Of a DNA stretch of 64,000 nucleotides, positions 1 through 11,771 are shown in pieces (within the stretch, counting starts at the first letter, position 1; each line of letters opens with the position of its first letter). Under the pieces are notes generated by a model. The model saw only the letters and a program-made list of their open reading frames with translations. It had not been told where the DNA came from and did not search any database. Origin of the DNA: Pyropia yezoensis (Eukaryota > Rhodophyta > Bangiophyceae > Bangiales > Bangiaceae); assembly GCA_009829735.1 (NCBI GenBank), contig CM020620.1:16155186-16219185 (forward strand), given 5' to 3'. The position numbers and the translations under genes are program-made.

Positions 1-534
1 ACCACCAAGAGGAAAAAAACTGAATTGGCCGCCTGGATGGTGCGTCACGAGGCCGTGCCGGCGTCCTGCGCGTCGCAGGACTGGAGGCGGGTCAAAAAAA
101 AGCCGGATATGAAGTGGCAAGCCGATCAACATCGGCTTGCTCCGCGCTACGAAGTCCAAGATCTGGCGCGGCGCTTCAATGTCAACATTCTGATCTCGCC
201 GGTCGCTCATCCACGGTTGAACCCCATCGAGATGGTGTGGGGGACCATGAAGATGGCCTTGAAGCGTGTCAACGTCAACTTCTCGATGGTGGAGATGGAA
301 GCTCTGGTGGACATCTAGTTTGCCAGGATCACTGCGGAGGTCTGGTTCAGACTGGAGGACTATGCAATCAAGATGGATAAGTGGTACCGAGGTGTCGGGG
401 CGATGCGTGAGGAGGTTGCGGCGGCATTTGAAGACGCCGGTGAGGAGGAGGGGGGCCTGGAGCTCGATGATGTGAACTCCGAGTCCTCCGTGGGATCGGA
501 TGAGGAGGATACGGTGCGCTCGGATGACGAGTGA
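1..534 (+). pseudogene. Tc1/mariner (IS630-type) DDE transposase, 3' part
   Basis: The reading frame is open from the left edge of the window and ends at TGA 532-534, with one in-frame TAG at 316-318. The motif HPRLNPIEMVWGTMK near codon 75 is the C-terminal DDE-superfamily block that carries the third catalytic acid (E of NPIE) in Tc1/mariner/IS630 transposases. After the TAG the same frame continues for 71 codons with an acidic tail (EDAGEEEGG and SDEEDTVRSDDE). The N-terminal helix-turn-helix and first two acids lie outside the window or are lost. The in-frame stop makes it a likely pseudogene; the family assignment rests on this one motif. Confidence 0.7.
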
Positions 535-798
535 ATTGCGCTGGTACTTTGTTTCATACTTTTTCACGTTTGTGAAGCGCCGCTGGAGGTACATGGCTTT
601 GGTCCCCGACTGCCGGCCCGTTCGACCTTGAGTGGAGATGACAGATTCTGTGGTTCCCACAGTCGAAGCGCACTCACCATGGGAGGGACACTCTCCGTGT
701 CGACGATAGGGGCCTGGGCATGCGCTCTCGGCGACAAGCGGGGGGCACGCGGCTTCAGAGGCGGGGGGGGGTGGCATGCGCCAATTGCAACTGGGGTG

Positions 799-1267
799 TG
801 TGGCAAAAACCTCTCGCACACGCGACACCCAAGTTGGAGCGGTGCACAAGGGCTGCCTCCCGTGTCGGGGGAACCGGAAGAAGTGCAAGTCGCACACACT
901 CTATCCCTGTTGTGGGGCAATCACCCCACTGACAAACAAGAAGATGGTGTGTGGTCCAACAGTTTCTTGGTCGGGACGGGGAAGCAAGGCCAAGCCCCGC
1001 TGTCCCTCCCCTTATCCCCCCAGGGTCCCCTCAGAATCTCGCCACTCAGAATCTCCCACCCCAGCACCTGCCCACCGGGCCACACAAAAATTCAAGACGA
1101 TAAATGCAGAAAACCCTCAAATCCAAGTTGGATTTACTACTAAGCTAACTATCCCAAACTTAGGGAATATGGACCCAAATGCACGGGGAGGAACGGGTCA
1201 GGCTAGTGGCCTGCCGCCCCTTGCATGGCACGTGTTGCCCCCCTACCTGGGGGTCAATACTGCCACA
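799..1267 (-). mobile_element. Solo LTR of the gypsy element (minus orientation)
   Basis: This is a 469-bp reverse-complement copy of the LTRs at 34931-35399 and 43839-44307, exactly the same length. It starts TGTGGCA and ends TGCCACA and is flanked by a perfect 5-bp duplication GGGTG (794-798 and 1268-1272). No internal region or second LTR is adjacent, so it is a solo LTR left by LTR-LTR recombination. It shows that the gypsy family at 35-44 kb has inserted more than once in this genome. ORFs drawn across it are shadows. Confidence 0.92.
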
Positions 1268-1894
1268 GGGTGGTGCATGCCGCTTCGTCCGTCGGCGGGG
1301 GGGCTTGCGGTGCACAGGACGGGGGAGGGGCCAACGGCATCGACAGACGGCGGTGGGGGCGTGCGTCATCGGCAGCGCTGGGTGAGCACGTAGCCGCGGT
1401 TGGGAGGGGGAGGGGGGCGCTGCGTCGGCGACCGGCTGGGGGCGCGCGCGGCGCGAATGAAAGAAGGGGGGCACGCGTCACGGGAGACGGCGGGGGGTGG
1501 TGCGCGGCGCCGGGGGGGAATGGGGGAGGCACGCGTCGCAGGTGACCGTCGACGGCAGGGGTTGGCCCGCGCCGCCAGGTAGGGGAGGGGCGGGCACGCG
1601 TCACGGGTGACGGCGGAAGGTGATGCGCTGGGGGTGGGGGGGGGGGCACGCGTGGCTGGAGCCGGCTGGGAGTGGCGCGCTGCGCAGGGGACAGTGGGGC
1701 GGTGGTTGTGCCGTTGGCTGCAGGGGGGGGGGGGGCGGGGGTGTCAGAAGGGACCAGATTCATGGCGACCGCCTGGTGGAGATCGGCGGCTGCGAGACAG
1801 CGCGCCGCCCCGGGTGCAACCTCGAATGCAAACACGAACCTTAAATTTTTCGGTTGAAACATCTCGGGCCCAGCGAAAGCATCACCATGCGCGA
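1268..1894. repeat. G-rich degenerate repeats, no gene
   Basis: Strongly G-rich sequence with a recurring GCACGCGT core at 1471, 1529, 1593 and 1646, followed by variants of CACGGGTGACGGCGG. The spacing varies (53-64 bp) and G runs reach about 10. Long ORFs on both strands here have low-complexity Pro/Arg/Gly composition and no motif, so I do not call a gene. Confidence 0.5.
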
Positions 1895-2017
1895 TATAGT
1901 GCGTCCCGTTACAAGTTGACGTGCACGTGTCGTGATCATGTCAATTAGCGGCCACTGGACCAATCAAACCCACACTGCACGACCTGTGCACGTCCACTTT
2001 TTACGGGACGCACAATA
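1895..2017 (+). mobile_element. Small inverted-repeat element, family A copy 1
   Basis: About 120 bp. The left end TATAGTGCGTCCCG and right end CGGGACGCACAATA are near-perfect inverted repeats flanked by TA. The interior shares GGCCACTGGACCAATCAAAC with copies at 2031-2151 and 10072-10194. It has no coding capacity. TIRs plus TA flanks suggest a MITE mobilised by a Tc1/mariner- or pogo-type transposase. Confidence 0.75.
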
Positions 2018-2030
2018 CCTGGCACGTTTG

Positions 2031-2151
2031 TTGTGCGTCCCGCAAAAAGTGGACGTGTACGGGTCGTGCAGTGTGGGTTTGATTGGTCCAGTGGCCGATA
2101 TTTGACATGAGCACGACACGAGCACGTCCACTTTTTTCGGGACGCACTATA
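2031..2151 (-). mobile_element. Small inverted-repeat element, family A copy 2
   Basis: Same family as 1895-2017 but inverted, only about 14 bp away. The ends are TTGTGCGTCCCG and CGGGACGCACTATA; the interior GTTTGATTGGTCCAGTGGCC is the reverse complement of copy 1. The head-to-head pair forms a roughly 250-bp inverted repeat. Confidence 0.75.
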
Positions 2152-3082
2152 GAAGGACCAGGCATACCTCAGCACTGGATGCACGTACAGTCTTTCGCCA
2201 TTGCTATAACCCTGTTTTGTCGATCGTCAGTCACGAGAGCAGCCAGCACCATCACAGGCCGATTTCTTCGGAACGCCTGCTGGCCTCAGAAACGCGTCGT
2301 GGGAGAGGGTCGAATGCCAGATCGACCGAGAGACGATCATTGTCGATCGGAAGACAGCCAGAGCGTGATGCCAAGAGCCCGGTGTGGTCCACACATCTCA
2401 TCGTAATGGCAAGCCAGTATTCGGATAATTGCACAGTGCTTGCCACAGAATCTTGCGATGGAAGGTGCACGGGCGCGAGTGACTCGGCCGTGCACAGCAA
2501 AAACTCGACCATCCACGTGGCGCGCCGCGACTCAGCCATCCCCTCCTTCCTGTCCCTGTCACTTGCCCCATTGGGAGGGGCCAATGCGGGGGCGGAGGTG
2601 AATGAGAGTGGGGCGGGGGGGCCGAGGGGTGGGTTGGCGGGGCAAACCTGCGGCGGATTTTGTGAACCGATATGCTGGGGCTTGTGGGAGGGTGTCGGAT
2701 GAGGGGAGCTGGTGGCGTCAGCTGTACACCTCGACAAAGCAGTGTAAGGGGGGCCTCTGGCCATGAGGGGATGGGGGGCGGGTTGCGCGGGTGGCGAGGG
2801 GATAACCGGTGCGTGGACGAGATGGGGATGGGGGTCGCGGGAGCACGTCCCCTTCTCGGGAGCCTCTTGATTTTCTCTCGCCACGCCTCCATCATCGCAT
2901 GATGTTCTCGATTTTCCGACCATTCTTTTGCCATGTGCACTTTTCCCGACCGCAGTGTTGTATGTCATTGAGTTGTATCCGGTCAAAGCCCATATCTATT
3001 CCACTGGTGGTGACTGCTCGTCCGATACGGCGATCATGTGAACTGTGTCCAAGATAGCATCCGCCTCATCCTCCGCTGTGAA
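2152..3082. other. Intergenic, no supported gene
   Basis: I see no convincing coding domain. ORFs on both strands are low-complexity Pro/Arg/Gly translations of G-rich DNA. A stretch near 2185-2215 (AGTCTTTCGCCATTGCTATAAC) resembles 32615-32645, which may be the edge of another unclassified repeat. Confidence 0.4.
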
Positions 3083-5122
3083 TCAGTGTCGCACGCCCTC
3101 CTCCACATTCTGCGTACTTTCGCCAGCAAAAGCATCCCTCCGCAGTGTCGTGTTGTTCATCATGGAGAGGATATCTGCCATGTCCGTCGCCAACGTGTTG
3201 AAGCCCCCCGTGTACACCCCGAGCTCAGACGACATGTTGGTGGCCATCTTAACGGGGAGGATGTCGGACTTGATCCAACAGTGTAAGATGGAGGACGCGC
3301 TCATGTTGTCCCACTCCTCTTTGACAAGCGTGGCTGCGTCGCGGAGGTGCGCCTGGCCGGCCCCAGCCAAGCCACAATTTCTCACAGTCGGCCTCTCCAC
3401 CTCCAGGACGGGGAGCAGCGCCGCGTACAGCTCGTTCTTCATCGCTACCGTGATCGACTCGTTCTCCGCCTCATCCCTCCGCAGCCGCGCGGCCCCAAAC
3501 TCGAGCGCCCCGGCCGCTCTCGGGGCCGGCCAGGACCGCACGTTGACGTTGCCAATCGCTCCCGCCTGCGCTCCACCGGCAGCGGCAGGCGCCCACGGCG
3601 TGGACAGCAGCGTCGATAATGGAGGAAATGCGGGTGGGGGCGGGCGGGGGGGTGATCTGCTGGGAGGGGGCGCCATGGGCGGGGCGGGGGCAGAGGGGGG
3701 TGCGGGGGGCTCAGGTGGAGGGTCCGGTGCGGGAGGGGCGGGCACAGGCAACCCCGGCAAGGATCGCAGAACAACGGCCATCAAGCGCCGCTTGTATCGC
3801 CGCTTCACAGCGGCAATCACGCCAGCGTCCATCGCCTGATATACGGCGGTAGTGTTGGGTGGCAAATAGATTACTTCCACATAATCAGCGGAGAGAGTCA
3901 TGTCGTGGGTAGCCGAGTTGTCCATTATCAAAGCAACTCGGGCGCCCTTGTTCCTTCCGCGAAACTCCGTTAGGAAGACGGTGGTGAACCATTCTGCGTA
4001 CACATGATGATCCATCCAAGCTGACTTCTATGATAAGAACGGCAAGGGACACGCATTCCCAGCTCCGCGGAAGCAAAGGGAAGAGGCGGCTGAGCCAATC
4101 ATGGCGACGGGAAGCTTGTGAGATGCATTCGCATTGGTGCACAGCACCAGCGTCACACGGTCCTTACTCCTCATGCTCTTCGAACCGCGGGCCCTCTTGC
4201 AGTCCTTTCGAGAGACGTAAGATCTTGACGGAAGGCATCGATATAGTAACTCAGTTTCATCCATGTTATAGATGCGGTCCGGGGTGTGGCCCTCAAGCTT
4301 GCACCTGATCTCCGGCACAGCAGCAGTCGCCTTTGCTAAGTTGACCGCGCCGGCTTGACCATGCATTGCCACGTTGCAGATGTCATGGCGCGCGAGAAGG
4401 CCGCGCACAAAGCCATGGCTGGCAGCAAAGTTCCCAACGGATAGTCGCTCAGCAATCATGGTGGCAGCCTCTTGCAGCATCGCCGTAGTGATGGGGATGC
4501 GCCGGTGGCCCAGGGAGTAGAGAGCAATGTACCACTTGTATAGCATCGCGTCCAGCACAGGCCACTTGCTACCTCGCCTGTTGACACGTGCCGTCGTCCG
4601 GGGGTCGCTGGGCAACGCGCGGATGTGGTCAGCGCTCCGAATAATGTTCACAGCGGTGTTCATGCTTACGGGGGACGACAGCTGCTGCAGCACCACGGCC
4701 CATGGCACACCCGAGTCGCGCAGGCGTACAATTTGCTTCTTGAGCCCAATGGAAATGGCTTGCCGCGGGCGTCTGCGGCGCCGGCCCGCTGTACTCAATG
4801 CCGGAGCAGGGCTACCAGGCGATCCGGGGTGGTCCGATGGGGAGACGCCCGCGGGTGGTGCCTGGCCGGTGGGTCGGGCAGGGCTCGCCAGTGGTGCGGG
4901 GCCGCTAAGCTCCTCAATGTTGCCACCAACGAGGTTGCCACGTGTCCGAACCGCCAGTAGACCCGCACACGTCGCCGCCGCCGCTTGTGCTGCTTCCTCG
5001 ACAGCATGGGGCCACTCATGCGTCAGATCTGGTACAGCCTTCTCAAAAACAGCTAGGACTGTGGCCTTGACTGCCTCAATGCAGGCAGGAAGCGGGACAC
5101 GGGGGGGAAGGGAATCAGACAT
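3083..5122 (-). pseudogene. pogo-type DDE transposase with single in-frame TAG
   Basis: Starts at ATG 5120-5122 (MSDSLPPRV). Order in the protein: Gly/Pro-rich N-terminus; basic RRRRRPRQ; first helix-turn-helix (QIVRLRDSGVPWAVVLQQL); CENP-B-type second HTH ending FVRGLLARHDI; then a DDE domain with D1 in YNMDET, D2 in ALIMDNSATH and D3 in YQAMDAGVI after LPPNTT. Thirty residues lie between D2 and D3 (DD30D), the pogo spacing. One in-frame TAG (4028-4030) falls just before KSAWMD, where pogo proteins commonly carry Gln or Lys; the frame is otherwise open. After D3 there is a long Pro/Ala-rich segment and a roughly 150-residue tail. The element's TIRs were not identified. I infer a recently inactivated copy, or one read through. 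Confidence 0.85.
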
Positions 5123-5404
5123 ATCAGAGCGGGGGAGAGGTATTGATCAATCATACGGGGAGGGGGGGGGGGGCGGGGCGCGACGATGATGGATGCGACG
5201 ACGGGGGAGCGTGACGGCAGTGGACCTGACCCTGGAACGCAGCACCGGAGGGTGAAGCGTCGTTGCCGCCGGGTGTAGATCTTGCGCAGCGCAAAAAGAC
5301 TATCAATGTATTTTTTTGAGTAATTCTTTCCTGCGATCGTTCGACGGTCGACCGCCTCGTCTCTGCTGTGACAGCCGGTCGACCTACTCTGGTTACTACT
5401 GTGC

Positions 5405-5511
5405 TTCCTGTAAAACGTGGATGTTGAAGGGACATGAGAGGTGGGATCCATTGGTCCAGACAGCGATTTTCATCACCTTCACGTACCGCCAACATCCATT
5501 TTTTACAGGAA
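5405..5511. repeat. 107-bp imperfect inverted repeat (MITE-like)
   Basis: The left arm TTCCTGTAAAACGTGGATGT and the right arm ending CAACATCC...TTTTTTACAGGAA are inverted copies with a few mismatches around a 65-bp spacer. No TSD was resolved and the family is unknown. Confidence 0.45.
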
Positions 5512-5849
5512 CTCTATATCGCCCTCACAGGAACCGGACCAACAAGAATGGAGAAGCACTGTATGGGCACGCCCTTTTTTTCCCAGCGTTCCCATGACAC
5601 AGAGACCAGTTGTGTGGCTTTTGAGGACAACACCTGTTCTCCAAAAAAAAGAGAAAATTCTTGTCCCATGCGCCTCAATGCATGGAATCGACCTTTAGTG
5701 CAGTTTTAGGCCTCGTTTGGTCTGGCGACATTCATGAACAGCCCGATACGTGCCACGTTTGGTCTCATGCGCGCCACGTTTCGTCTCCGTGGCACGAACA
5801 TGGTCTAATATGGGCGATAGTCCACATTGGCGGCTATGCCTTAATGACC

Positions 5850-5861
5850 TTATATATATAT
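5850..5861 (+). promoter_or_regulatory. TATA-like element upstream of the GGT-like gene
   Basis: TTATATATATAT lies about 205 bp before ATG 6065 in otherwise GC-rich DNA. Position and orientation fit a core promoter with a pyrimidine-rich leader. This is inferred from sequence only. Confidence 0.35.
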
Positions 5862-5915
5862 GTAGGGCAGCCACCCCTCCCCGCCCCCTCCCGCTATTGA
5901 AACACGCTGCCCCCC

Positions 5916-5996
5916 CTCTCGCTGTCCCCCCCGCCTCTCCCCCTCTCGCTGTCCCCCCCGCCTCTCCCCCTCTCGCTGTCCCCCCCGCCTCTTCCC
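5916..5996 (+). repeat. 27-bp pyrimidine-rich tandem repeat, 3 copies
   Basis: Units beginning CTCTCGCTGTCCCCCCCGCC start at 5916, 5943 and 5970. They lie between the TATA-like element and the GGT-like start codon, so probably in the promoter or 5' leader. Confidence 0.7.
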
Positions 5997-6064
5997 CCCT
6001 CTTATACTAGACGCGCCTGTGTCTTTCCCCTCCTTCCTTGTCTCTTGTGGCGCCCCCCCCCACC

Positions 6065-8117
6065 ATGGCGGACGACCCCCTCCCCTTTGCCTCCCGCCGC
6101 CCCCCCGCGATGGGCGTCCACGGCCTCGTCGCCTCCTCGCAGGCGGCCGCCACCGCCGCCGGCACCGCGGTGCTCTCCGCCGGCGGCACCGCCGCCGACG
6201 CGGCCGTTGCCGTCGCTGGCGCGCTGGCCGTCGCCGAGCCGTGCTCCACGGGCCTCGGGGGGGACGTGTTTGCGCTCTACTACACGGCGGCGTCGGGGGA
6301 GGTGGACGCGCTGCTGGGCGCGGGGCCGTCGCCGGGGGGGCTTGACCTGCCTACCGCCTCCACCGCGGCCGTCGCTGCGGCCAAGGACGCGCCAGACGCG
6401 CCGCTGATGATCCCGCCCGCTTCCCCGCTGGCAGTGACCGTCCCCGGCGCGGCGTCGGCGTGGGCGGCGCTCGTCGAGACGCACGGCGTCCTGCCGCTGT
6501 CCGCCGCCCTCGCGCCTGCCATTGAGCTCGCCGAGCGCGGCGTCGTCGTCGGGGAGGTCACCGCCCACCAGTGGGCGGCGGCGGTGCCGCTCCTCGCCGC
6601 CGCCCCCGGCGCGGCGGCGTCCACCTTCCTCCCCCCCCCCCCGCGGGGACGGTGTGGCGCAACGCAGACCTGGCGGCGACGCTCCGGGGTCTCGCGGCGG
6701 GCGGCGCCGACTGGTTTTACCGTGGGCCCGTCGCGGCGGCCATTGCCGCCGAGGTGTCTGCCGCCGGCGGCGTGCTGACGCCCGACGACCTGGCCGAGTG
6801 GGGCGGCGCGGCGTGGGCGCCCCCGCTAACGTCGACGTACCGCGGCCATACCGTCGTGCAGGTGCCCATGCCGACGCACGGCGTCGCGGTGGGCCTCGCG
6901 CTCAACATCCTAGAGGGGCTAGACGTGGACGGGGCGGGGGGGCGGTTAGGGAGGGAGGGGGTGCCCTGGGGGGGAGGGGTTGCGATGCACGCGATGGTTG
7001 AGGCCTTGCGGGTGGCCATGGCCGAGGCCAAGGTGCACGTGTGTGACTGGGGGGCGGCGGCGTCGCCGCCGTCGCCGCCGCCCGCCGAGGGGCGGGGGGG
7101 GGGGGGGGAGCGGCCGCCGCCGCCGCCGTCGCTGACCGCACGGCGGAGCTGCTGTCCCCTGAATTCGCCGCCCGCTGCCGCCGCCTCTTCCGCCCCGACG
7201 GGGTCATCCCTGCGGACCGGCTGGCCACTTCCCGCCTTGACGCGCCCGACAGCGACGCCGACGACGCTGGCGCCGGCTGCAGCGGGCGCCCCCAAAAGCC
7301 CTATGGCGAGACCGTCCAGTTTGTCGTAGTCGACGCTGCCGGCAACGCGTGCTCGCTCGTCAACTCCAACTACATGGGCTTTGGGACGGGCATCGTGCCG
7401 CGGCTGCCCGCCGACGACGCCGATGCCGACGCCGACGCTCCCGCCGTCGGTGGCGGTGACGGCGGCAGCCGCCGCCGCCGCGGCGTCGGCTTCTCCCTCC
7501 AAAATCGCGGCTGCGGCTTTGAGCTCACCCCGGGCCACGCCAACGTCGTCGCCCCCCGGAAGCGCCCCTTCCACACCATCATCCCCGGCCTCGCGCTGGG
7601 CCCCGACGGACGCCTCGCCGCTGCCTATGGAGTTATGGGGGGCTTTATGCAGCCACAAGGCCACGTGCAGCTGCTGGTGGGGGTGCTCGACTACGGCCTC
7701 GGCGCGCAGGCGGCGGTGGACGCGCCCCGGTTTTGTGTCGGGGGGGGGTATGGGCGCCCGCCGCCGCCACCCCCACCCCCGTCGGCTGGCGCGACAGACG
7801 TGGCGGCGGGCGCGGCCGCCCAGCCGCCCGCCGCCGCGGCCGCCGCCCCCACCGCCGCCGACCGCGGCGCCCCCCCCCCCCACGCCGTCGCCTGCGGCGC
7901 CGACCCGACCACCGCCGGCGCGGTGGTGAGCGTCGAGCGCGGCGCGTCGGCGGACGCGGTGGCGCACCTGGTCGCGGTCGGCCACCCCGTCGCGGCCGAA
8001 GTGGGCGGCTGGGGCCGGGGCCTCTTTGGCAAGGGCACCCTTGCGGTGCGGGGGCGGGGGGGGGTGTGGGCGGGGGGGGCGGACCCCCGGTCGGATGGGT
8101 GTGCGACGGCGCTGTGA
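6065..8117 (+). CDS. Gamma-glutamyltransferase-like protein, frame broken twice
   Basis: Starts at ATG 6065 (context CACCATGG) and ends at TGA 8115-8117, spread over three frames. Frame 1 has the N-terminal GGT signature (HGLVASSQAAATAAG, GGTAADAAVAV, STGLGGDVFALYY). The frame changes at a C12 run (6631-6642) into ADLAATLRGLAAGGADWFYR and MPTHGVAVGLALNILEGL. It changes again at a G run (about 7094-7108) into the small-subunit region. There GETVQFVVVDAAGN supplies the autoprocessing/catalytic Thr, followed by NSNYMGFGTGIVP, PFHTIIPGLAL, GVMGGFMQPQGHVQ and a C-terminal GLFGKGTL. GGTs cleave gamma-glutamyl bonds such as in glutathione, autocleaving before that Thr. Domain order is complete. Both breaks are at homopolymers, so sequencing error is as likely as pseudogenisation. 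The closest type looks like bacterial GGT-like acylases. No signal peptide is obvious. Confidence 0.85.
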
Positions 8118-10071
8118 GAAGGGTGGTGGGGGGGCAGAGGGAAGGGAGTGTGTGAGAGTGAAGGGGCACGCCCGCGCGTGAGCGAGGGTAACGGGGCGCG
8201 ATCGTACGAGTGGGGTGGCGGGGACTTGGCCACCGTCATGGTGCCACGACGTTGGCACCCAGGGCGTCTGTGTAAGCTAGACGGCCATGGCCGGTGCAGC
8301 CGCCCGCTCCCGCGGCGCTCGACGAGCGGATCTCCACCCGAGTCCACCACACGCCTCGTTAAGAGGGCCTGTTTGCGGTCATCTGGGTTAGTGCCGTGAA
8401 GCAGAGTGAAGCACAGACGGAAGAGATGAGAAAAATTGTGCATTAAAAAGAGGAGCTCATATCGCGTATGATGGTGTTTGGTACGGGTTTTTCTTTCCCG
8501 TCAGCCTGTCCTCAAGTGCTTGTTTGTGTCTCTCTCGCGCAGCCTTCCGCGATCTCTCTGGGTGTTGCCGAGGTTGAAAAACCAATATTCATTCAGAAGA
8601 TCGCACTTATAAGAGCACAGCAAACCACGTCCATCCCAACGCCCCAAATATTCATTCTAGGTTGCCACGTAAACACGTGGCGGCCTGTGAGTGGAGTGCC
8701 CATTTACAAACCTGGTGCCCCAACCGATTCGGATGGACTTGTGTAGAACGGCGTCAACGGGCGATATACGATTGGGCACCGACACACATAGCGATATGCC
8801 CCTGTACTGGAATAAGCCGGGATTTGATTGCTATCCCCGTTGGTGATGGGATTAAGCCCTTGCAGCGGTCGTCCAATGGACCTGCGGGCCTACTCGCAGG
8901 AACGTGCTTTCGAGAAAGGCGATCAGCTGGTGATCTCCTGGGGCCCACCGCCTGCCGTCACACCAATCAGAAGCACTCCTGCGAGCCACGAGCCCCCCAC
9001 CCCCAGCCCTTCCCTGACAAAAAGAACGCACTGCAAGCTAATCCAGAAACTGTCCTAGGTTCTTAAAAAGAAAGCGTCCCAATGTTGGGCCTGGCCAGCC
9101 AAATCCGAACCCCTCCCTCGTCCAAGGCAAAAAAAGGATATGCTTCGGTTGCGTAAGGCCCGAGGAGCATTAGGTTTCTAACCAATTTCTTCCTGGTCTG
9201 GTCCTGGTCACAACGGTCTTCCCACAGTGGCTCACCGGACGATGATCAGGCTCGAGGGCCCACTCATGAGCACCGGGGCTGCGACGCAGTCTGCAGACCA
9301 AAGCCAAGTTTCGCCTGGCCCGTGGATGGCAAAACATTGAGAGGCTCAAGTTTTCCAGATCACTCTCAGGATACCTTTTTTTGGCGGACGTGCAATAAAG
9401 AGGACGTGATGACTGTTACTGCGTGTCTTGAAACGTGTCTCTGCATTGAAAGCCATCAGAACGAACCGCGGACTGTATGAGCGCCGCTCTCGCAGCAAAG
9501 TCTGACTGATCTTTTCCATTGAGCTGAAAACACAATAACACGTTCTTTGGACAACGGCTTGAGCCTTCTGAAATCTGCAGATGGTGCTGCCCGGTATTTC
9601 AACTCATTTCTCAATCGCGTGCAGTACTGTGAATTCAACCTTGCGGAGGGCCGTTCAAAAAAATACATTGTCCCGTAGCTAGAAAGCTCGCATACATGCA
9701 AAAACAGTCCGAGTGGTTTTTTTTTTTTAATCTCGTGTTGGTGGTCACAGGGTGTGTGTGGCGAAGGGATTTCAGCGTCGCGCTTTGACGATGTTGTGCA
9801 TGGACGTGGTTGATGCGTGAGTCAGGTAGGAATCTACGTCCACGCTCGCATGCAGCTGTCGAGGCGAGTAGATCAGTACTGAATTGAGGTGTATATCTAT
9901 GCCGGCGGTGCAAAATGGGGACATTGTAGGTAGTTACGCACCACGCCGATGTCCCCCGACTTTTAAATGCTGGAACTTAAGGCACTCGGTGAAAAACCCT
10001 ACGCGCCGCATACTATCTCGTGGAGGCCAGATGTTGACGACTGCCGGATATGTCAACCAGCCTCGGGACCC
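8118..10071. other. Intergenic, no supported gene
   Basis: Lower-GC sequence without a recognisable domain on either strand. It holds short A/T runs and two related AATATTCATTC words (8583-8593 and 8647-8657). Nothing else was resolved. Confidence 0.4.
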
Positions 10072-10194
10072 TATAGTGCGTCCGGTAAAAAGTGGACGTG
10101 CACGTGTCGTGATCATGTCAAATACCGGCCACTGGACCAATCAAACCCACACTGCACGACCCGTGCACGTCCACTTGTTACGGGACGCATAATA
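10072..10194 (+). mobile_element. Small inverted-repeat element, family A copy 3
   Basis: Starts TATAGTGCGTCC and ends GGGACGCATAATA, with interior GGCCACTGGACCAATCAAAC shared with the copies near 2 kb. Its orientation matches copy 1, again with TA at the borders. It is about 120 bp and non-coding. Confidence 0.75.
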
Positions 10195-10925
10195 AGATGG
10201 CCGACACTTTGCGAATGTATTGTTCTCTGCTACTTCCAACGCACCAGCTCCAAGAGCACACATGACTTGGATACGTAGTCTTTTACCAACCAATGGGTAT
10301 GGACCAGGGCTCTTCGTACCAATTTGAGCTTAGCGTACGGTATTGGCCCCGGCCAAATTCTGAAAGTGAGTGTGAGCACCAGCTGACAGTGGCTGTACAT
10401 TCAAAAGAGCGTGTGAGTATCCATGCGAGTATTCAAGAGTGCGAAGTAAGCGTATACGCTCGGCCAATCTGTGGCCAAGCGTATTAGATAAAACGCAAAT
10501 AGCAATCGTACGTCGTGAGTGTACGCCTGCAGACTCAAGGGAGCGCCGAGGCCTCCGTGGTGACTAAGAGGACGAAGGTATCAAAAGCGGCGAGAGCAGC
10601 CGCTGGGGCGGCGACCGCCCCAGCGGTGGCAGCGGCCGTAGCGGCGGGCGACGACGCAAAGGCGACGAAGGAACTGCGACATAACCGTACCAGCACCAAA
10701 GACTCGCAGAGCGCAGAACGCTTCAAAGCAGCGGAACTCGCGCGATCCCTTCTTCGCTGCGCCTAGACATAGTCTGACGCAAAGCGCGGCAGGCATGTGC
10801 TTGTTTGGTGACTTCATAGCCCTCTGAGGCGTCTCAGGACGTGGAATCAACGCTGCGCCGGCTGTCAAATCGCTTGTCGCTCGATACGGATCTTGTCAAT
10901 TGACGTATACATGATCGCTCCCTCG
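10195..10925. other. Intergenic, possible coding scrap
   Basis: No gene is supported. A short frame (10515-10766, no ATG start) has an Ala-rich stretch and an ending AERFKAAELARSLLRCA that looks faintly protein-like but has no recognisable domain. Confidence 0.25.
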
Positions 10926-11771
10926 CAGTGGGTCTTGAACCATGTACCTTGAATTCCGCGCTTCGGGCCCTCATCGACGACGCATGTATTCGCAAGATGG
11001 CCCATAGGGCCTCTCAGGGCCGGAAAATGCGCATAAAACGTGTACGACCACGACCTCGACCTCTAGGGCGCTCTTTTCCTATCCGTCTCTTGCCTGCGAC
11101 TACCAGGACGTGAAGGGCTACGTCCTCATATAAGAAGTGGAGCTTGTCGTTCTTTTTTGGCTGAGATAGCAAGAAATCCGCGTCGTTTTGCAGTAAATTT
11201 CAAATTGAACAATCTGCGAAGCACATGCTCCGTGTGAGTCTAAATAGTTTTGACGTCCGCCCATCTTTCCACAAAGGACGCGTCGTTTCAGGCACGTTTT
11301 GCTGCACAAGCGTGCGACTGTCGGCCACCACCGGCGCAAACGAAGTGTCCCGTGTTAACGAAGCTGTGACCGCGAAGCCCCCACCGCAACGCGGGCGCCG
11401 CCAGGCAGAGCTACTCACACGCACTGAGCAGACATTTGTTTGACTTGTGCGGACTGGCTGTGCACGAGGATGTGGAACGCGTAAATCAGGTGGCCCCCGT
11501 GCATCGTTGTGCATGCTTCTCGTGAGGGGTGGAACGAAATAAACATCCGTATGCACCCAGAGTATTATTTATTCTGGATGTGTGCCAGAGTGCACGCAGA
11601 ATGCTGGAGAGCGCGCACATCAATTTTTTTTGCATCTCAAACGTGATCGTTATTCAATTTGAAGCAAATGATTACACAGGGAGCCAAGGTCAACGGAGAC
11701 CCTAAAAACGCTCTAGCATGTGCTCGAATTTGCATGCGCGGGGTTCTAGGTACATGGTTCAAGACCCACTG
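10926..11771. mobile_element. Candidate DNA element with about 36-bp terminal inverted repeats
   Basis: The left end CAGTGGGTCTTGAACCATGT at 10926 recurs as its reverse complement ending at 11771. The match continues through ACCT and a GCGC block with a few mismatches. The 846-bp interior has no transposase motif. I could not see a convincing TSD. CAGTG termini resemble hAT elements, but an 8-bp duplication is absent. Confidence 0.5.

Noticed and set aside
6717-8258. 513-codon minus-strand ORF over the GGT-like gene
   Set aside because: Low-complexity shadow of a clearly homologous sense gene.
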